This document shows, piece by piece, positions 36,236 to 49,331 of a DNA stretch of 64,000 bases. The translations under genes were made by a program, and so were the position numbers. This DNA comes from Siphonodentalium dalli. Its lineage: Eukaryota > Mollusca > Scaphopoda > Gadilida > Siphonodentaliidae. Numbering within the stretch: position 1 is the stretch's first letter; each line of letters opens with the position of its first letter. The stretch lies in assembly GCA_032622095.1 (NCBI GenBank), contig CP136066.1, positions 230,706,961 to 230,770,960 on the forward strand. Direction: 5' to 3'. A model generated the notes under the pieces. It searched no databases, was not told the origin of the DNA, and worked only from the letters and a program-made list of their open reading frames with translations.

Positions 36236-36360
36236 TATTTATGATAATGACTGTACCGGACAGTATATGCTGGTCGAGTGAACCATGCCATTGTGTAACG
36301 GCGACATCGAGGACGATGTTGATTGCAGAAGATGATTATGTGAATATATGTGGTCACTTA

Positions 36361-37771
36361 GGGTCTATTCTCATTGCACACGCGCGTGCGATTAATCGCA
36401 GCGTTTTTTAAGGTGCGTGTTAACATAACACAGAGCGATTCGTGATCAATTACCTTCCTCAAACAACCACGTCCTATTCGTGACCAATCATCTTATGCAA
36501 TCAACCTCGTCATCGAGATAGCCGTTACAGAGAATGGCATGGTTCACTCGGTCACATATACTATCCGGGTACAGTCATTCTCATAACTGATGGGCGATAA
36601 AATAATAAATGAAGTACGGAAAGGAAATGGCTTGGAAAGAAGTTTCCAACGTATCGCTAGCATCAGTGGTGATTTTTGTAGAATTCAGTCAAATTATATT
36701 ACCTGTCAGTCTCGCGCAACACTGTACCCAAGATTGTGAATATATAGATTGATAGTAATGTGCCGTTTAGCATGTGCGATCACTGATGATAAGCCGCCAA
36801 TGGCGATTAAATTGAAATCAATCGCTCATGCATGCGAACAGCGTCCTGGCGACAGAATTCGACCTGAAACGTTGCGTGTGTGACTCTTAAGGTCGAATTC
36901 TGAGTCCCATCACTTATTCTATTTGAATGGTGGTTCGTGAATTATAGTACCGCGTTGTCGCTGTTGCCAGCGGCTATACAAATGAGCACTCGATGATGGG
37001 GGTCTGAAAAAAAACGTTCATACACAGGGTTGAACATACAAATCCCTCCCAACCATGGGTCTACCATCCTCCCTACATGCAAATCTATTTGTTTTTCTCC
37101 CAACAAATTGGGGTCTCATCCCCTCTTTCCCCATAATTTTTACTGGATATCATATGTTTGAGTACAAATGTTTTAAATGAGCTTTATTCAGAAAGACGAT
37201 TTTTGTCAGACCTAGCTAACTATATATAAGGTAAAATGTTGAAAGATCTAATTCAACCACTTGAATCGTACACTTTTGATAATCTTGAGTGATAATAACA
37301 AATATATACATAAAACTCCTGTAATCTGGGTTGTGATCGTACTATATAGTGTTATATACGTTTCAAGCTGGAATAAAATATGCATATTTATGCCCAACTA
37401 CATGGAATTGAACCCTCTATTTCTAATTATAATTAGCTAGATATAATTGTGTCCTCAAAACTTATGTCATTTTGATGGCATGGCTCGTTATACTCAACTT
37501 ATACCTGAGTAAATCTAACTGAGGAAAATTAAAGTTAATGTGTCAGCATATATAGTAGGCCTGTATGTGGTCACCCCCAACCGAAAGTACTTTATCATCC
37601 TCCAACCTACCCTAGACCTGTGTATGAATGTGTTCGTCAGACCCCCACCCCTATTGGGGGAACTCTTAGCAGTGGGAGGAAGGAATGCCATCGAACACAC
37701 ACATATAGAGCAGCTCGACCTTAAAAAACGCTGCGATTAATCGCACGCGCGTGTGCAATGAGAATAGACCC
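36361..37771. mobile_element. Harbinger-like element A2, 1411 bp, 54-bp perfect TIR
   Basis: The first 54 bp (starting GGGTCTATTCTC) and last 54 bp are exact inverted copies, flanked by TTA on both sides (36358-36360 and 37772-37774). The interior begins like A1, including a decayed copy of the MADF first exon region at about 36590-36670 (gaagtacggaaaggaaatgg). That copy lacks the ATG and about 30 bp of coding sequence. The rest (36700-37700) is noncoding with no second exon. It is therefore a nonautonomous deletion derivative of the A family. Confidence 0.85.
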
Positions 37772-37774
37772 TTA

Positions 37775-38959
37775 GTTGGGTAATCGCATGCCTCAGGCTT
37801 TCGACGTCTACTTTGTAGCATTCTTTCAACATTATTATTCGAGTAACTGTGATCGTCTTTGAAGTCGATATGATCTGGGAAAATATGCTCTGTTTGAGTT
37901 GAAGCCTCTGATGTATGGATCTCAGTCTGCGACGCAACTCCTGACTCAATAATCTACAATAATAATTCATTAAACTTTTAGAACGCATATATAATTAGGT
38001 GCAAAAATAGTTGATTAAATATTGAAATTTTCGAAGGTATATTTATAACATTTCCCATCTCAGTTAAATTATGGGCATGTGAAAAGTTTAACTGGACATA
38101 TGTCTATCCCACAATACCACATGTATTATTCTTTTTTGGCCTAATATACTTGAGGATTATCAGCGTTGGCCATGTGTTCTGTGATGGGAACCATTATTTA
38201 AACAGTTGCTACAATGATGCTAATAAGACATTTATCTTTCATTTCAAGTTTGCAGTGGTAGATGTACTTAACATGGTTGAGTTATAACATGTACGTTTCC
38301 ATGGTAACTCCGATGAACAGTGCCCTTGTCACTGGGGATCAGTGTACACTGAGTCACTGACCATGCACATGAGAAGATCAATTTACTTTCAGAAAAGTTC
38401 TCCCTGTGCGAAACAAAAGGAGAACAATGTAATTGTACTTGCTCTCGCTGATCGTTAACTGACTAAACAATAACAGATTTGAAAGACAGACCAATTGGGT
38501 TTTAACATAACCACAAATCATGTAGCGATTTTGCCTACATGGGGAAACCGAAAAATGCATGGTTAACTGATCATGATGGAAGGCTTACATGATAGTTGTT
38601 TAGGCTTAATGTATAGTCATTTTCACAATGGAGTTTGTTTAAATTTGTTTTGTATTTATAACAGGAAGAGGCAAAAGTGTGTAATAGCAAAGTTCGGCAA
38701 CAATTATCGCTGTCGAGGAAAACAAATTAGGTTTGAGGTCCTGAACATGGATTTTGGTCAGTCGAAACATGGATATTGTTTTGACCTTTTTATACCGGTA
38801 CCGGTATGTACTGGTGCATGAAGTAATTTTACATGTATGATGTGCATGGCGGATCTCAAACATACATGTATCTTCAACATCGATTAAGAACTGTGTCTGT
38901 AGTACTGGTAGCTGCGTAAATTTAAAACTGAGCGAAGAATAATGATGTTCATATAATAT
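37775..38959. other. Noncoding region
   Basis: No gene supported. An open frame at 38573-38821 has no recognised domain. Confidence 0.3.
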
Positions 38960-41900
38960 ACTAGCCGATGAGCCCGACGATGTCCGGGCTAATCAAAAAC
39001 CAAATTTCAAGGCGTTAGCTCCACCCGTTTCCGAGATCTGGTCTGCGCATGCGCGAAAACCAAATTTCAAGTCGATAGCTCCACCCGTTCCGAGACAGAC
39101 AGACAGACACACAGACACACAGACAGTTCTTCTAAAATATATAATAGACTAGCCGATGAGCCCGACGTTGTCCGGGCTATTCAAAAACCAAATTTCAAGT
39201 CGATAGCTCCACCCGTTTCCGAGATCTGGTCTGCCCATGCGCGAAGCTGGCGTCGCACGGGCTCGGCGACCCGATAAAATTCGTATCCGGGGCAAGATAC
39301 ATTCACATACCAAATTTCAAGTCGATAACTCCACCCGTTTCCGAGATCTCGTCTGTGCATGCGCGAAGCTGGCGTCGCACGGGCTCGGCGACCCGATAAC
39401 ATTCGTATCCGGGGCAAGATACATTCACATAGCAGATTTCAAGTCGATAGCTCCACCCGTTTCCGAGATCTCGTATGCGCATGCGCGAAGCTGGCGTCGC
39501 ACGGGCTCGGCGACCCGATAAAATTCGTATCCGGGGCAAGATACATTCACATAGCAAATTTCAAGTCGATAGCTCCACCCGTTTCCGATATCTCGTCTGC
39601 GGATGCGCTGCACGGGCGTGGCACGGGCTCGCCAATACGACAACGACGACCTCCTGGTCAAACTACACACACGTACCAAGTTTCGCCCCGATCGGTCGAG
39701 AATCGTAGATTTGTATTAATGACAGACAGACAAACAAACAGACAAACAGACAGACAGACAGAGGTCTTCAAAATATATATGAGACTAGCCGATGAGCCCG
39801 ACGTTGTCCGGGCTATTCAAAAACCAAATTTCAAGGCGATAGCTCCACCCGTTTCCAAGATCTGGTCTGCGCATGCGCGAAAACCAAATTTCAAGTCGAT
39901 AGCTCCACCCGTTTCCGAGATCTCGTCTGCGCATGCGCGAAGCTGGCGTCGCACGGGCTCGGCGACCCGATAAACTTCGTATCCGGGGCAAGATACATTC
40001 ACATAACAAATTTCAAGTCGATAGCTCCACCCGTTTCCGAGATCTCGTCTGCGCATGCGCTGCACGGGCTCGCCAATGCGACAACGACGACCGCCTGGTC
40101 AAACTACACACACGTACCAAGTTTCGTCCCGATCGGTCGAGAATCGTAGATTTGTATTAATGACAGACAGACAAACAAACAGACAGACAGACAGACAGAC
40201 AGAGGTCTTCAAAATATATATGAGACTAGCCGATGAGACCGACGTTGTCCGGGCTATTCAAAAACCAAATTTCAAGGCGATAGCTCCACCCGTTTCCAAG
40301 ATCTGGTCTGCGCATGCGCGAAAACCAAATTTCAAGTCGATAGCTCCACCCGTTTCCGAGATCTCGTCTGCGCATGCTCGAAGCTGGCGTCGCACGGGCT
40401 CTGCGACCCGATAAAATTCGTAACCGGGGCAAGATACATTCACATACCAAATTTCAAGTCGATAGCTCCACCCGTTTCCGAGATCTCGTCTGCGCATGCG
40501 CGAAGCTGGCGTCGCACGGGTTCGGCGTCCCGATAAAATTCGTATCCTGGGCAAGATACATTCACATAGCAAATTTCAAGTCGATAGCTCCACCCGTTTC
40601 CGAGATCTCGTCTGCGGATGCGCTGCACGGGCGTCGCACGGGCTCGCCAATACGACAACGACGACCGCCTGGTCAAACTACACACACGTACCAAGTTTCG
40701 TCCCGATCGGTCGAGAATCGTAGATTTGTATTAATGACAGACAGACAAACAAACAGACAGACAGACAGACAGACAGAGGTCTTCAAAATATATATGAGAC
40801 TAGCCGATGACACCGACGTTGTCCGGGCTATTCAAAAACCAAATTTCAAGGCGATAGCTCCACCCGTTTCCAAGATCTCGTCTGCGCATGCGCGAAGCTG
40901 GCGTCGCACGGGCTCGGCGACCCGATAAAATTCGTATCCGGGGCAAGATACATTCACATACCAAATTTCAAGTAGATAGCTCCACCCGTTTCCGAGATCT
41001 CGTCTGCGCATGCGCGAAGCTGCGTCGCACGGGCTCGGCGACCCGATAAAATTCGTATCCGGGGCAAGATACATTCACATACCAAATTTCAAGTCGATAG
41101 CTCCACCCGTTTCCGAGCTCTCGTCTGCGCATGCGCGAAGCTGGCGCCGCACGGGCTCGCCAATACAACAACGTCCACCGCCTGGTCAAACTACACACAC
41201 GTACCAAGTTTCGTCCCGATCGGTCGAGAATCGTAGATTTGTATAAATGACATACAGACAGACAGACAGACAGACAAACAGAGGTCTTCAAAATATATAT
41301 GAGACTAGCCGATGTGCCCGACGTTTTCCGGGCTATTCTAAAACCAAATTTCAAGTCGATAGCTCTACCCAGCGCTATTCGAAAACCAAATTTCAAGTCG
41401 ATAGCTCTACCCGTTTTCGAGATCTGGTCTGCGCATGCGCGAAGCTGGCATCGCACGGGCTCGGCGACCCGATAAAATTCGTATCCGGGGGAAAGATACA
41501 TTCACATAGCAAATTTCAAGTCGATAGCTCCACCCGTTTCCGAGATATGGTCTGCGCATGCGCGAAGCTGGCGTCGCACGGGCTCGGCGACCCGATAACA
41601 TTCGTATCCGGGGCAAGAAACATTCACATAGCAGATTTCAAGTCGATAGCTCCACCCGTTTCCGAGATCTCGTATGCGCATGCGCGAAGCTGGCGTCGCC
41701 CGGGCTCGGCGACCCGATAAAATTCGTATCCGGGGCAAGATACAATCACATAGCAAATTTCAAGTCGATAGCTCCACCCGTTTCCGAGATCTCGTCTGGG
41801 CATGCGCGAAGCGGGCGCCGCACGGGCTCGCCAATACGACAACGTCCACCGCCTGGTCAAACTACACACACGTACCAAGTTTTGTCCAGATCGGTCGAGA

Positions 41901-44110
41901 ATCGTAGATTTGTATAAATAACAGACAAACATACATACAAACAGACAGACAGTGGTCTTCAAAATATATATGAGAAAGCTGGCGTCGCACGGGCTCGGCG
42001 ATCCGATAAGATTCGTATCCGGGGCATGATACATTCACATAGCAAATTTCAAGTCGATAGCTCCACCCGTTTCCGAGATCTCGTCGGCGCATGCGCGAAG
42101 CGGGCGCCGCACGGGCTCGCCAATACGACAACGTCCACCGCCTGGTCAAACTACACACACGCACCAAGTTTTGTCCCGATCGGACGAGAATCGTAGATTT
42201 GTATTAATGACAAACATACAGACAAACATACAGACAGACAAACATACAGAGGTCTTCAAAATATATATGAGACTAGCCGACGAGCCCGACGTTGTCCGGG
42301 CTATTCAAAAACAAAATTTCAAGTCGATGAGCCAGACGTTGTCCGGGCTATTCAAAAACCAAATTTCAAGTCGATAGCTCTACCCGTTTCCGAGATCTGG
42401 TCTGCGCATGCGCGAAGCTGGCGTCGCACGGGCTCGGCGACCCGATATAATTCGTATCCGGGGCAAGATACATTCACATACCAAATTTCAAGTCGATAGC
42501 TCCACCCGTTTCCGAGATCTCGTATGCGCATGCGCGAAGCTGGCGTCGCCCGGGCTCGGCGACCCGATAAAATTCGTATCCGGGGCAAGATACAATCACA
42601 TAGCAAATTTCAAGTCGATAGCTCCACCCGTTTCCGAGATCTCGTCTGGGCATGCGCGAAGCGGGCGCCGCACGGGCTCGCCAATACGACAACGTCCACC
42701 GCCTGGTCAAACTACACACACGTACCAAGTTTTGTCCAGATCGGTCGAGAATCGTAGATTTGTATAAATAACAGACAAACATACATACAAACAGACAGAC
42801 AGTGGTCTTCAAAATATATATGAGAAAGCTGGCGTCGCACGGGCTCGGCGATCCGATAAGATTCGTATCCGGGGCATGATACATTCACATAGCAAATTTC
42901 AAGTCGATAGCTCCACCCGTTTCCGAGATCTCGTCGGCGCATGCGCGAAGCGGGCGCCGCACGGGCTCGCCAATACGACAACGTCCACCGCCTGGTCAAA
43001 CTACACACACGCACCAAGTTTTGTCCCGATCGGACGAGAATCGTAGATTTGTATTAATGACAAACATTCAGACAAACATACAGACAGACAAACATACAGA
43101 GGTCTTCAAAATATATATGAGACTAGCCGACGAGCCTGACGTTGTCCGGGCTATTCAAAAACAAAATTTCAAGTCGATGAGCCAGACGTTGTCCGGGCTA
43201 TTCAAAAACCAAATTTCAAGTCGATAGCTCTACCCGTTTCCGAGATCTGGTCTGCGCATGCGCGAAGCTGGCGTCGCACGGGCTCGGCGACCCGATATAA
43301 TTCGTATCCGGGGCAAGATACATTCACATACCAAATTTCAAGTCGATAGCTCCACCCGTTTCCGAGATATCGTCTGCGCATGCGCGAAGCTGGCGTCGCA
43401 CGGGCTCGGCGACCAGATAAAATTCGTATCCGGGACAAGATACATTCACATAGCAAATTTCAAGTCGATAGCTCCACCCGTTTCCGAGATCTCGTCTGCG
43501 CATGCGCAAAGCGGGCGCCGCACGGGCTCGCCAATACGACAACGTCCACCGCCTGGTCAAACTACACACACGTACCAAGTTTCGTCCCGATCGGTCGAGA
43601 ATCGTAGATTTGTATTAATGACAAACAAACAGACAGACAAACATACAGACAGACAGAGGTCTTCAAAATATATATAAGATGCGCATGCGCGAAGCTGGCG
43701 TCGTACGGGCTCGGCGACCCGTTAAAATTCGCATCCGGGGCAAGATACATTCACATACCAAATTTCAAGTCGATAGCTCCACCCGTTTCCGAGATCTCGT
43801 CTGCGCATGCGCGAAGCTGGCGTCGCACGGGTTCGGCGACCCGATAAAATTCGTATCCGGGGCAAGATACATTCACATACCAAATTTCAAGTCGATAGCT
43901 CCACCCGTTTCCGAGATCTCGTCTGCGCATGCGCGAAGCGGGCGCCGCACGGGCTCGCCAATACGACAACGTCCACCGCCTGGTCAAACTACACACACGC
44001 ACCAAGTTTCGTCCCGATCGGTGGAGAATCGTAGATTTGTATAAATGACAAACATACAGACAGACAGACAGACAAACAAACAGACAGAGGTCTTCAAAAT
44101 ATATATGAGA
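38960..44110 (+). mobile_element. Tandem array of Helentron/pearl-like units
   Basis: Unit starts (actagccgatgag or near variants) lie at 38960, 39148, 39784, 40225, 40799, 41304, 42272 and 43122. Each full unit has a starting hairpin (AGCCCG pairing with CGGGCT), one to four ~122-bp core repeats containing gatagctccacccgtttcc and gcgcatgcgcgaagctgg, and a tail with ccaagtttcgtcccgatcgg. A (CAGA/CAAA)n microsatellite and a gaggtcttcaaaatatatat terminus follow. Head-to-tail arrays are known for Helitron-type rolling-circle elements. No Rep/helicase gene is present, so the units are nonautonomous. Orientation is opposite to 105-3301. Confidence 0.8.
41622..43271 (+). repeat. 850-bp tandem duplication inside the array
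   Basis: The segment containing the tail, a truncated unit and the next unit start is repeated with an 850-bp shift (42272 versus 43122 for the unit start; 41921 versus 42771 for the microsatellite). The two copies are nearly identical, pointing to a recent event. Confidence 0.85.
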
Positions 44111-45414
44111 TGAGCGAGAGACTATTATAATATTACAAATATTAGGATGAAAGTTAAAAAATAATAGCTGGAGTACAGGTATATGGTAACGGACATAATT
44201 TCCATGAAAGGGTTCAATGGTTCCACTATCGATGATGTTGCAACTTTCATTTACGAAGACAATTCCTGCTACGGTATTTCCTAATTGCACTCACGATTAA
44301 CTTGAAGATGAAGTATACTATAAACATACTAGTAGTCTCATTCGAGATCACTGAATAAAGATCAGAATGCAAAATGCCGACTTCCTCCCATTACAACACT
44401 TGTCCGGGTATGTTGTCGTGGGTGCATTACGCTGTCCGATCGGGCAAGGACATTAATGGCTGACCCGGCCGTGTACACGCCTCTGTGTGTGCACGTTAAA
44501 GAACGCTACTGGAGTCACCACATGGTTATAAAGTTACTCGGCCATTATAGCACTTGGACCAGTGCATCTACAACCAGTATTGGTTCCTGCACTGTAATAT
44601 CTACAGATACAGATAGTGGTGAAGGTGAAGCCATTTGCTATTGCAGAATCAGAGAATGGTAGAATGGTTACCAGTTTAGTCTGATAGTCTAGTCGTAATT
44701 CTCAGAAAAGACATTTCTAGAAGCATTTCCGCGGAAAAGTGTCAAACCAACTTTTTTACCATAATTCGAAGGTGCCGAACACGAATAGACTGCCTGTCGT
44801 CCGATTGGATGAACATAGGGTTCAATAAAAGGCTTTTAAAATCTTCGTGTTTTCTTCGTTGGGGGGGGGGGGTGTTGATACGGCGCATCGTACAACGTAA
44901 TATGAAATCACGTAACTGGTCTTGAACTTACTCAAACTTATATACTCCTCGCGGAACGTTCAAAGCCGCGTTGTATCATGATACTATCATCACAGTAATA
45001 ATTCTGAAACATTAACATCATAGTAATCAGGTACCTACGGTAAGACATTGCTGTTTTGTATATTTATCGACGATTCTCGTAAGAATTCTCTTATAGTCCG
45101 GGAGCCAACAGGGGTACCCTTGCACCCCCGGGACTTAACATCACCCCACTCATTTTGTTCTTTATTATGTCCTTGAACTTTTAAGCAATGATAACAAGAA
45201 AAAAATGTGGCCGTGTAGACTCCAGACAAGAATGCGTCCATCCTGGCCGCCGTTTTTCAGGTCAGACCCTAAGTCAGTTTTATGCAAATTATAGCGGGGA
45301 AATCTATTAAAATGTATACAAATGTATATATTTTCGTAAAGCTAAGACATATTGACACTTTTTTGACTCAAAACTGAAACTCACCCTCGAAGATGGCCGC
45401 CAAAATGGCCGCCG
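44111..45414. other. Noncoding region with possible SINE fragment
   Basis: At 44486-44505 gtgtgtgcacgttaaagaac resembles a phrase common in marine-invertebrate SINEs, and 44400-44480 may be part of the same element. The match is from memory and weak. A G run lies at 44861-44872. No gene. Confidence 0.25.
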
Positions 45415-48400
45415 GACGTTGAAAATATGACGTTTTTTCACAAATATCTTTTAGATCAGTTCATGTTGTTTGGAACTGGTTGAGTAATATGACTTTATTT
45501 TGAGTTTTGTATATTAACTGATCATTGGAGCTGCGTGTATGAGTACGGTATACAGTGAGTTGCTGAATTGTCATGTGTGAGGTGTATATGCAAGTATGGA
45601 AGGTATAAATGGTCATGTGTGTGGATATTGGTATATCTGGAAGGGCTCACCATTGGTGAGGTGTATATGTATACCTGGATTGACCCTATGGTCATGGGTA
45701 TGGCGAATAGGTATACATGTAGTGGCCATATGGTCCATAGTGAGATGAATATGTATACACTGACTGAATGTATGATCGTGAATGTGATGAATATGAATAC
45801 ATATAGTGACTATATGGTCATGAGCCAGGTGTAGGAGTATACCTGGTGTTCATGTATGGTGAATCGTGGCTGTATCGTCATTTGTGGTATGTACGGGTAT
45901 AACCAAGTATGGCTGTATGGTTAGGCGTATGTGTATAAAGTTGGTGACTATATTGCCATGTGTGTGGTATTTGTGTACATATGGAGTGACTGAGGTAATG
46001 GGTTGGTTGTACATGTGTACCTTGGGTGGCTATCGATTTCCACAATAACTCAAGGATATGTTAATCAATAGAGAGGTCATGTCAGAGAGTTCTCCATCTT
46101 GATGGTGTTTATGTATATGGGGGAAACATTAAACGTGGAAAGCGATAGCCACCCATTATCACACAGTCATTCCATATATACATAAACACCACAGATATAA
46201 CAATATAGTGACCCAATGTATACACGTACACCTGACCCATGACAACGGATGACCATACAGCCATGAGTCACAATGGAGGCACTTCGGGTATACTCCTAAA
46301 CATGACCCATAACCATATAGTCACTCCGTGTATACCCATGCATTCACATCACCATTGGCTATACGGTAATCCCCCATATACCTATTATCCACACACATGG
46401 TCAAATAGACATTCAATATATAAATCAACACCACAACAATGACCATAGAGTCACTACAGGTATACATACCTCACCAATCGCCACATAGCCACTCGCTTCA
46501 TACACATACCCTCACCCATGCCACCTGGTATACTCCTTCACCTGACCTATGGCCATATAGTCACCCCGTGTGTGCCTATTCAATACATTCATACATGATC
46601 ATGGTCAATCCTTGTATACACTTTCACCTCACCATTGGCCATGTCACTCCCTATATCCCTATGTGTCACACCATAGCCGAATAGCGACACAAGATATACT
46701 AAAACACCCCAGCCATGTCAGGAAAGTCACTCCATGTATGCATATGCACCTCATCCATGGCCATATAACCACTCGCTATATACACATACCCCTCACCCAT
46801 GACCATATAGCAACACGTGTGTATACCCGTATATCCTACACATGACCATACCGCCACGAGTCACCAAGCAGGAACACCAGGTATACTCATACACCTGACA
46901 CATGACCATTTAGTCACCCCTGTATAGATACTCATTACATTTACGATCATACAGTCACTCCCTGCATACCTACATGTACTCATCTCACCATTGACCATAC
47001 AGTCACTACATGTATACCTATTCGACACACATAGTCATATAACCACTCGATATATACATATGCAGCCCACCCTAGACCATAGAGTCACTCCAGGTATACA
47101 TATACAGACACCAACGGCCATTCAGCCCTTCCAGATCTACTTCCAGATATGCACACACGACCACTCATACCTTCCATACTTGCATATACACCTCACACAT
47201 GACAATTCAGCAACTCACTGTATAATCATACACGCCATCCATGATCATTCAGCTAATCCCTATACACCCACCAATGATAATACATTCACGAGATATATAA
47301 ATATCTACCACAAGGACACTCCCTATATACCCACACGCTCGATAATTTCCACCAGCTTACTCCATGTATGCATATACACTTCAAGCATGACCGTACAGTC
47401 ATGCCATGTATACCTATACACATTACCCGTAACCATAAAATAACTCCATATTTATCCACACACCCCATCCATGATCATACAGACAACAAATGTACATCCC
47501 ACCCATGACCTTACAGTCACTCCATATATACATAATCAACACATAGATGACCATGTAGCTATATCCATACACCACATCAATGCCCATACAGGCACATCGG
47601 GTTAACCCGTACTGGATAGACACAACCATACACCATACAGTCACTCCATTCATACCGATTCACCTCACACATGACCGTGACCTCTCCCTGTATACCTGTG
47701 CATCTTACTATGGACAACCCACACGTAACCATATAGTCACTCCTTGTATACCTATTCACACCATTCATGACATACAATAACTCCCTGTATACCTATTCAC
47801 CTCACCTATGATCATAGAGTAACTCCCTGACTACCATCTTGGCATCCACCCTGTATCCAGTTGATATTTTTAGTTATCATAATGGACCAGAATAGCCACA
47901 GATTATGGTTCATCTCGGTTCCGTCTCAAAGTTCTGCCCATTTCCTTTCAATAATATGGCCAGAATCACAAAAGAGGTTCTTGGCAAAAGTTCCATACTT
48001 TAAAATGAATTTGTCATGCCCCATACAGAACTGGGACAACCAGAATATAACATATAGTTGTCAGTTTATTAACTAACACGTATAATAACCAAGTGAGTCA
48101 CAATTTACTACCTTTTGTGATAACACAGAGAATAATGTTCGGGATATATGTAAATAAAACTTTTTATTAATTTGGTTGCCATTTTGGAAGCCATCTCGAG
48201 AAATTTGGTCTATAAATACCGTAGTGTGACACATTTAAGATAGACCAAAACAATAAACACGTTTGAATCCAAAGAGTGTAACATTTTACTTGAAAAAATG
48301 CTCCATACCTGAAAAGTTAATTTTTGCCGATATTTATGTCAAGTTTTTGAGAGAAAAGTCCAATATTGTTGGTGGTGTCAGTGGTGACAATAGTAACAAT

Positions 48401-48855
48401 TAACCATGGTGCATCAGACATGTTAGTATTCAATGTATAGGAGGCAGAATAGGAGGCCAATTTTATACATCAACCACAATTTGTAAGCGATTGCAGGACA
48501 CGCTGGGGCAATATTTACCATTTTCCATATTTTGGCGGCCATTTTCGCAGCCATTTTGAGCCAAAGTAAGAATTTTGGTTCCAATGAGTTGGAATATTCA
48601 TAGGTAATGATATGCCTCACTTAGATTACAAAGTTCTGTTCATTTCTTGTTGAAATATGACTAGAATCCCAATTGTGATTTTTTGTGAAATTTTGTACCG
48701 CGTTTTTGAGGAAAGGGGCTAGGACACCAATAATTGCATATTTAATTGCTCCAATGATCAGTTAATATACAAAACACAAAATAAAGTCACATTACTCAAC
48801 CAGTTCCAAACAGTATGAAGATATTTGTGAAAAAACGTCATATTTTCAACTTAAT
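45415..48855. mobile_element. Foldback element with inverted minisatellite arms
   Basis: Ends are inverted repeats of about 110 bp: 45415-45532, containing gacgttttttcacaaatatc and gtttggaactggttgag, and 48749-48855 in reverse. Between them is a degenerate tandem repeat of the phrase (gtatacctattcacctcac / catgaccatatagtcactc). It reads in one orientation at 45560-46030 and in the other at about 46150-47850. The turning point is marked by gggtggctatcg at 46024 and its inverse at 46142. Foldback transposons with internal inverted tandem repeats are known (FB of Drosophila, for example), but no coding gene is visible here. Confidence 0.7.
45560..47850. repeat. Degenerate minisatellite that switches strand
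   Basis: Dozens of units of roughly 55-65 bp are rich in gtatacc, cacctcac, catgaccatatagtcact and ccatgtatac. Left of 46050 the complement is on the plus strand (ggtcatgtgtgtgg, gtgtatatg). Units are strongly diverged, so copy number cannot be counted by eye. Confidence 0.75.
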
Positions 48856-49331
48856 CCTGATTCACACAACTTTTAACCGGTTGTGATTTCATGAAGAGCG
48901 TTTACTTATTAAATAACATACTTGTCCATATATGTATAGCAGATGATGAGATAGTTCTGACAGAAAGGTCTCGAGTGGTGATTCAAATAATAAAATATTC
49001 CCATGTTCATGATATTATATGTATAACGAGTGTGAAATATGTCTCGATATTGACTTACTGTATTTTCGCGGCAATAAAAACAGTATGTGACTTTAAGTTG
49101 ATTTTATGGGTGAAATATTGGTCACAGGCAGCGACATGCACCCTCATTGGATTCAGCATACTTGATTTATGCTAGAAAACTTAGTTTCATGCTTTTCCCC
49201 AAAAATGCCTCTAGGGTTCTAGTATTCCACAAATGTAGCTTTTCCGACCAGACTATGAGTCAAGTTTCAAAACAAACTGTTAAATTAATAAACGACATTG
49301 TGATTGTAGTGTAGTCAGTGTAGGGCAGTGG
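48856..49331. other. Noncoding region
   Basis: No gene or repeat recognised between the foldback element and the next hairpins. Confidence 0.3.

Larger units (their letters stand above)
32741..36337. repeat. Right arm of giant inverted repeat
   Basis: Inverted copy of 26850-31703. The inner break falls inside MADF exon 2 after the codons for ESNI, and the outer break falls after gatgatt at 36337. The copy lacks the left arm's two extra segments. Its microsatellite at 35949-36000 is longer. Confidence 0.9.

Noticed and set aside
38960-39010. Possible hammerhead ribozyme in the Helentron-like unit start (ccgatgag followed by a stem)
   Set aside because: The CUGAUGA box is altered and the required GAAA after the stem is replaced by ttcaaaa. 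The third helix is not apparent.
38960-44110. Numerous 70-200-codon frames on both strands containing FKSIAPPVSEIS or NGWSYRLEI
   Set aside because: They recur in every repeat unit on both strands and break at unit borders, as expected of noncoding repeats.
45568-47777. Several 60-150-codon frames inside the strand-switching minisatellite
   Set aside because: They are translations of the degenerate repeat and have counterparts on both strands.
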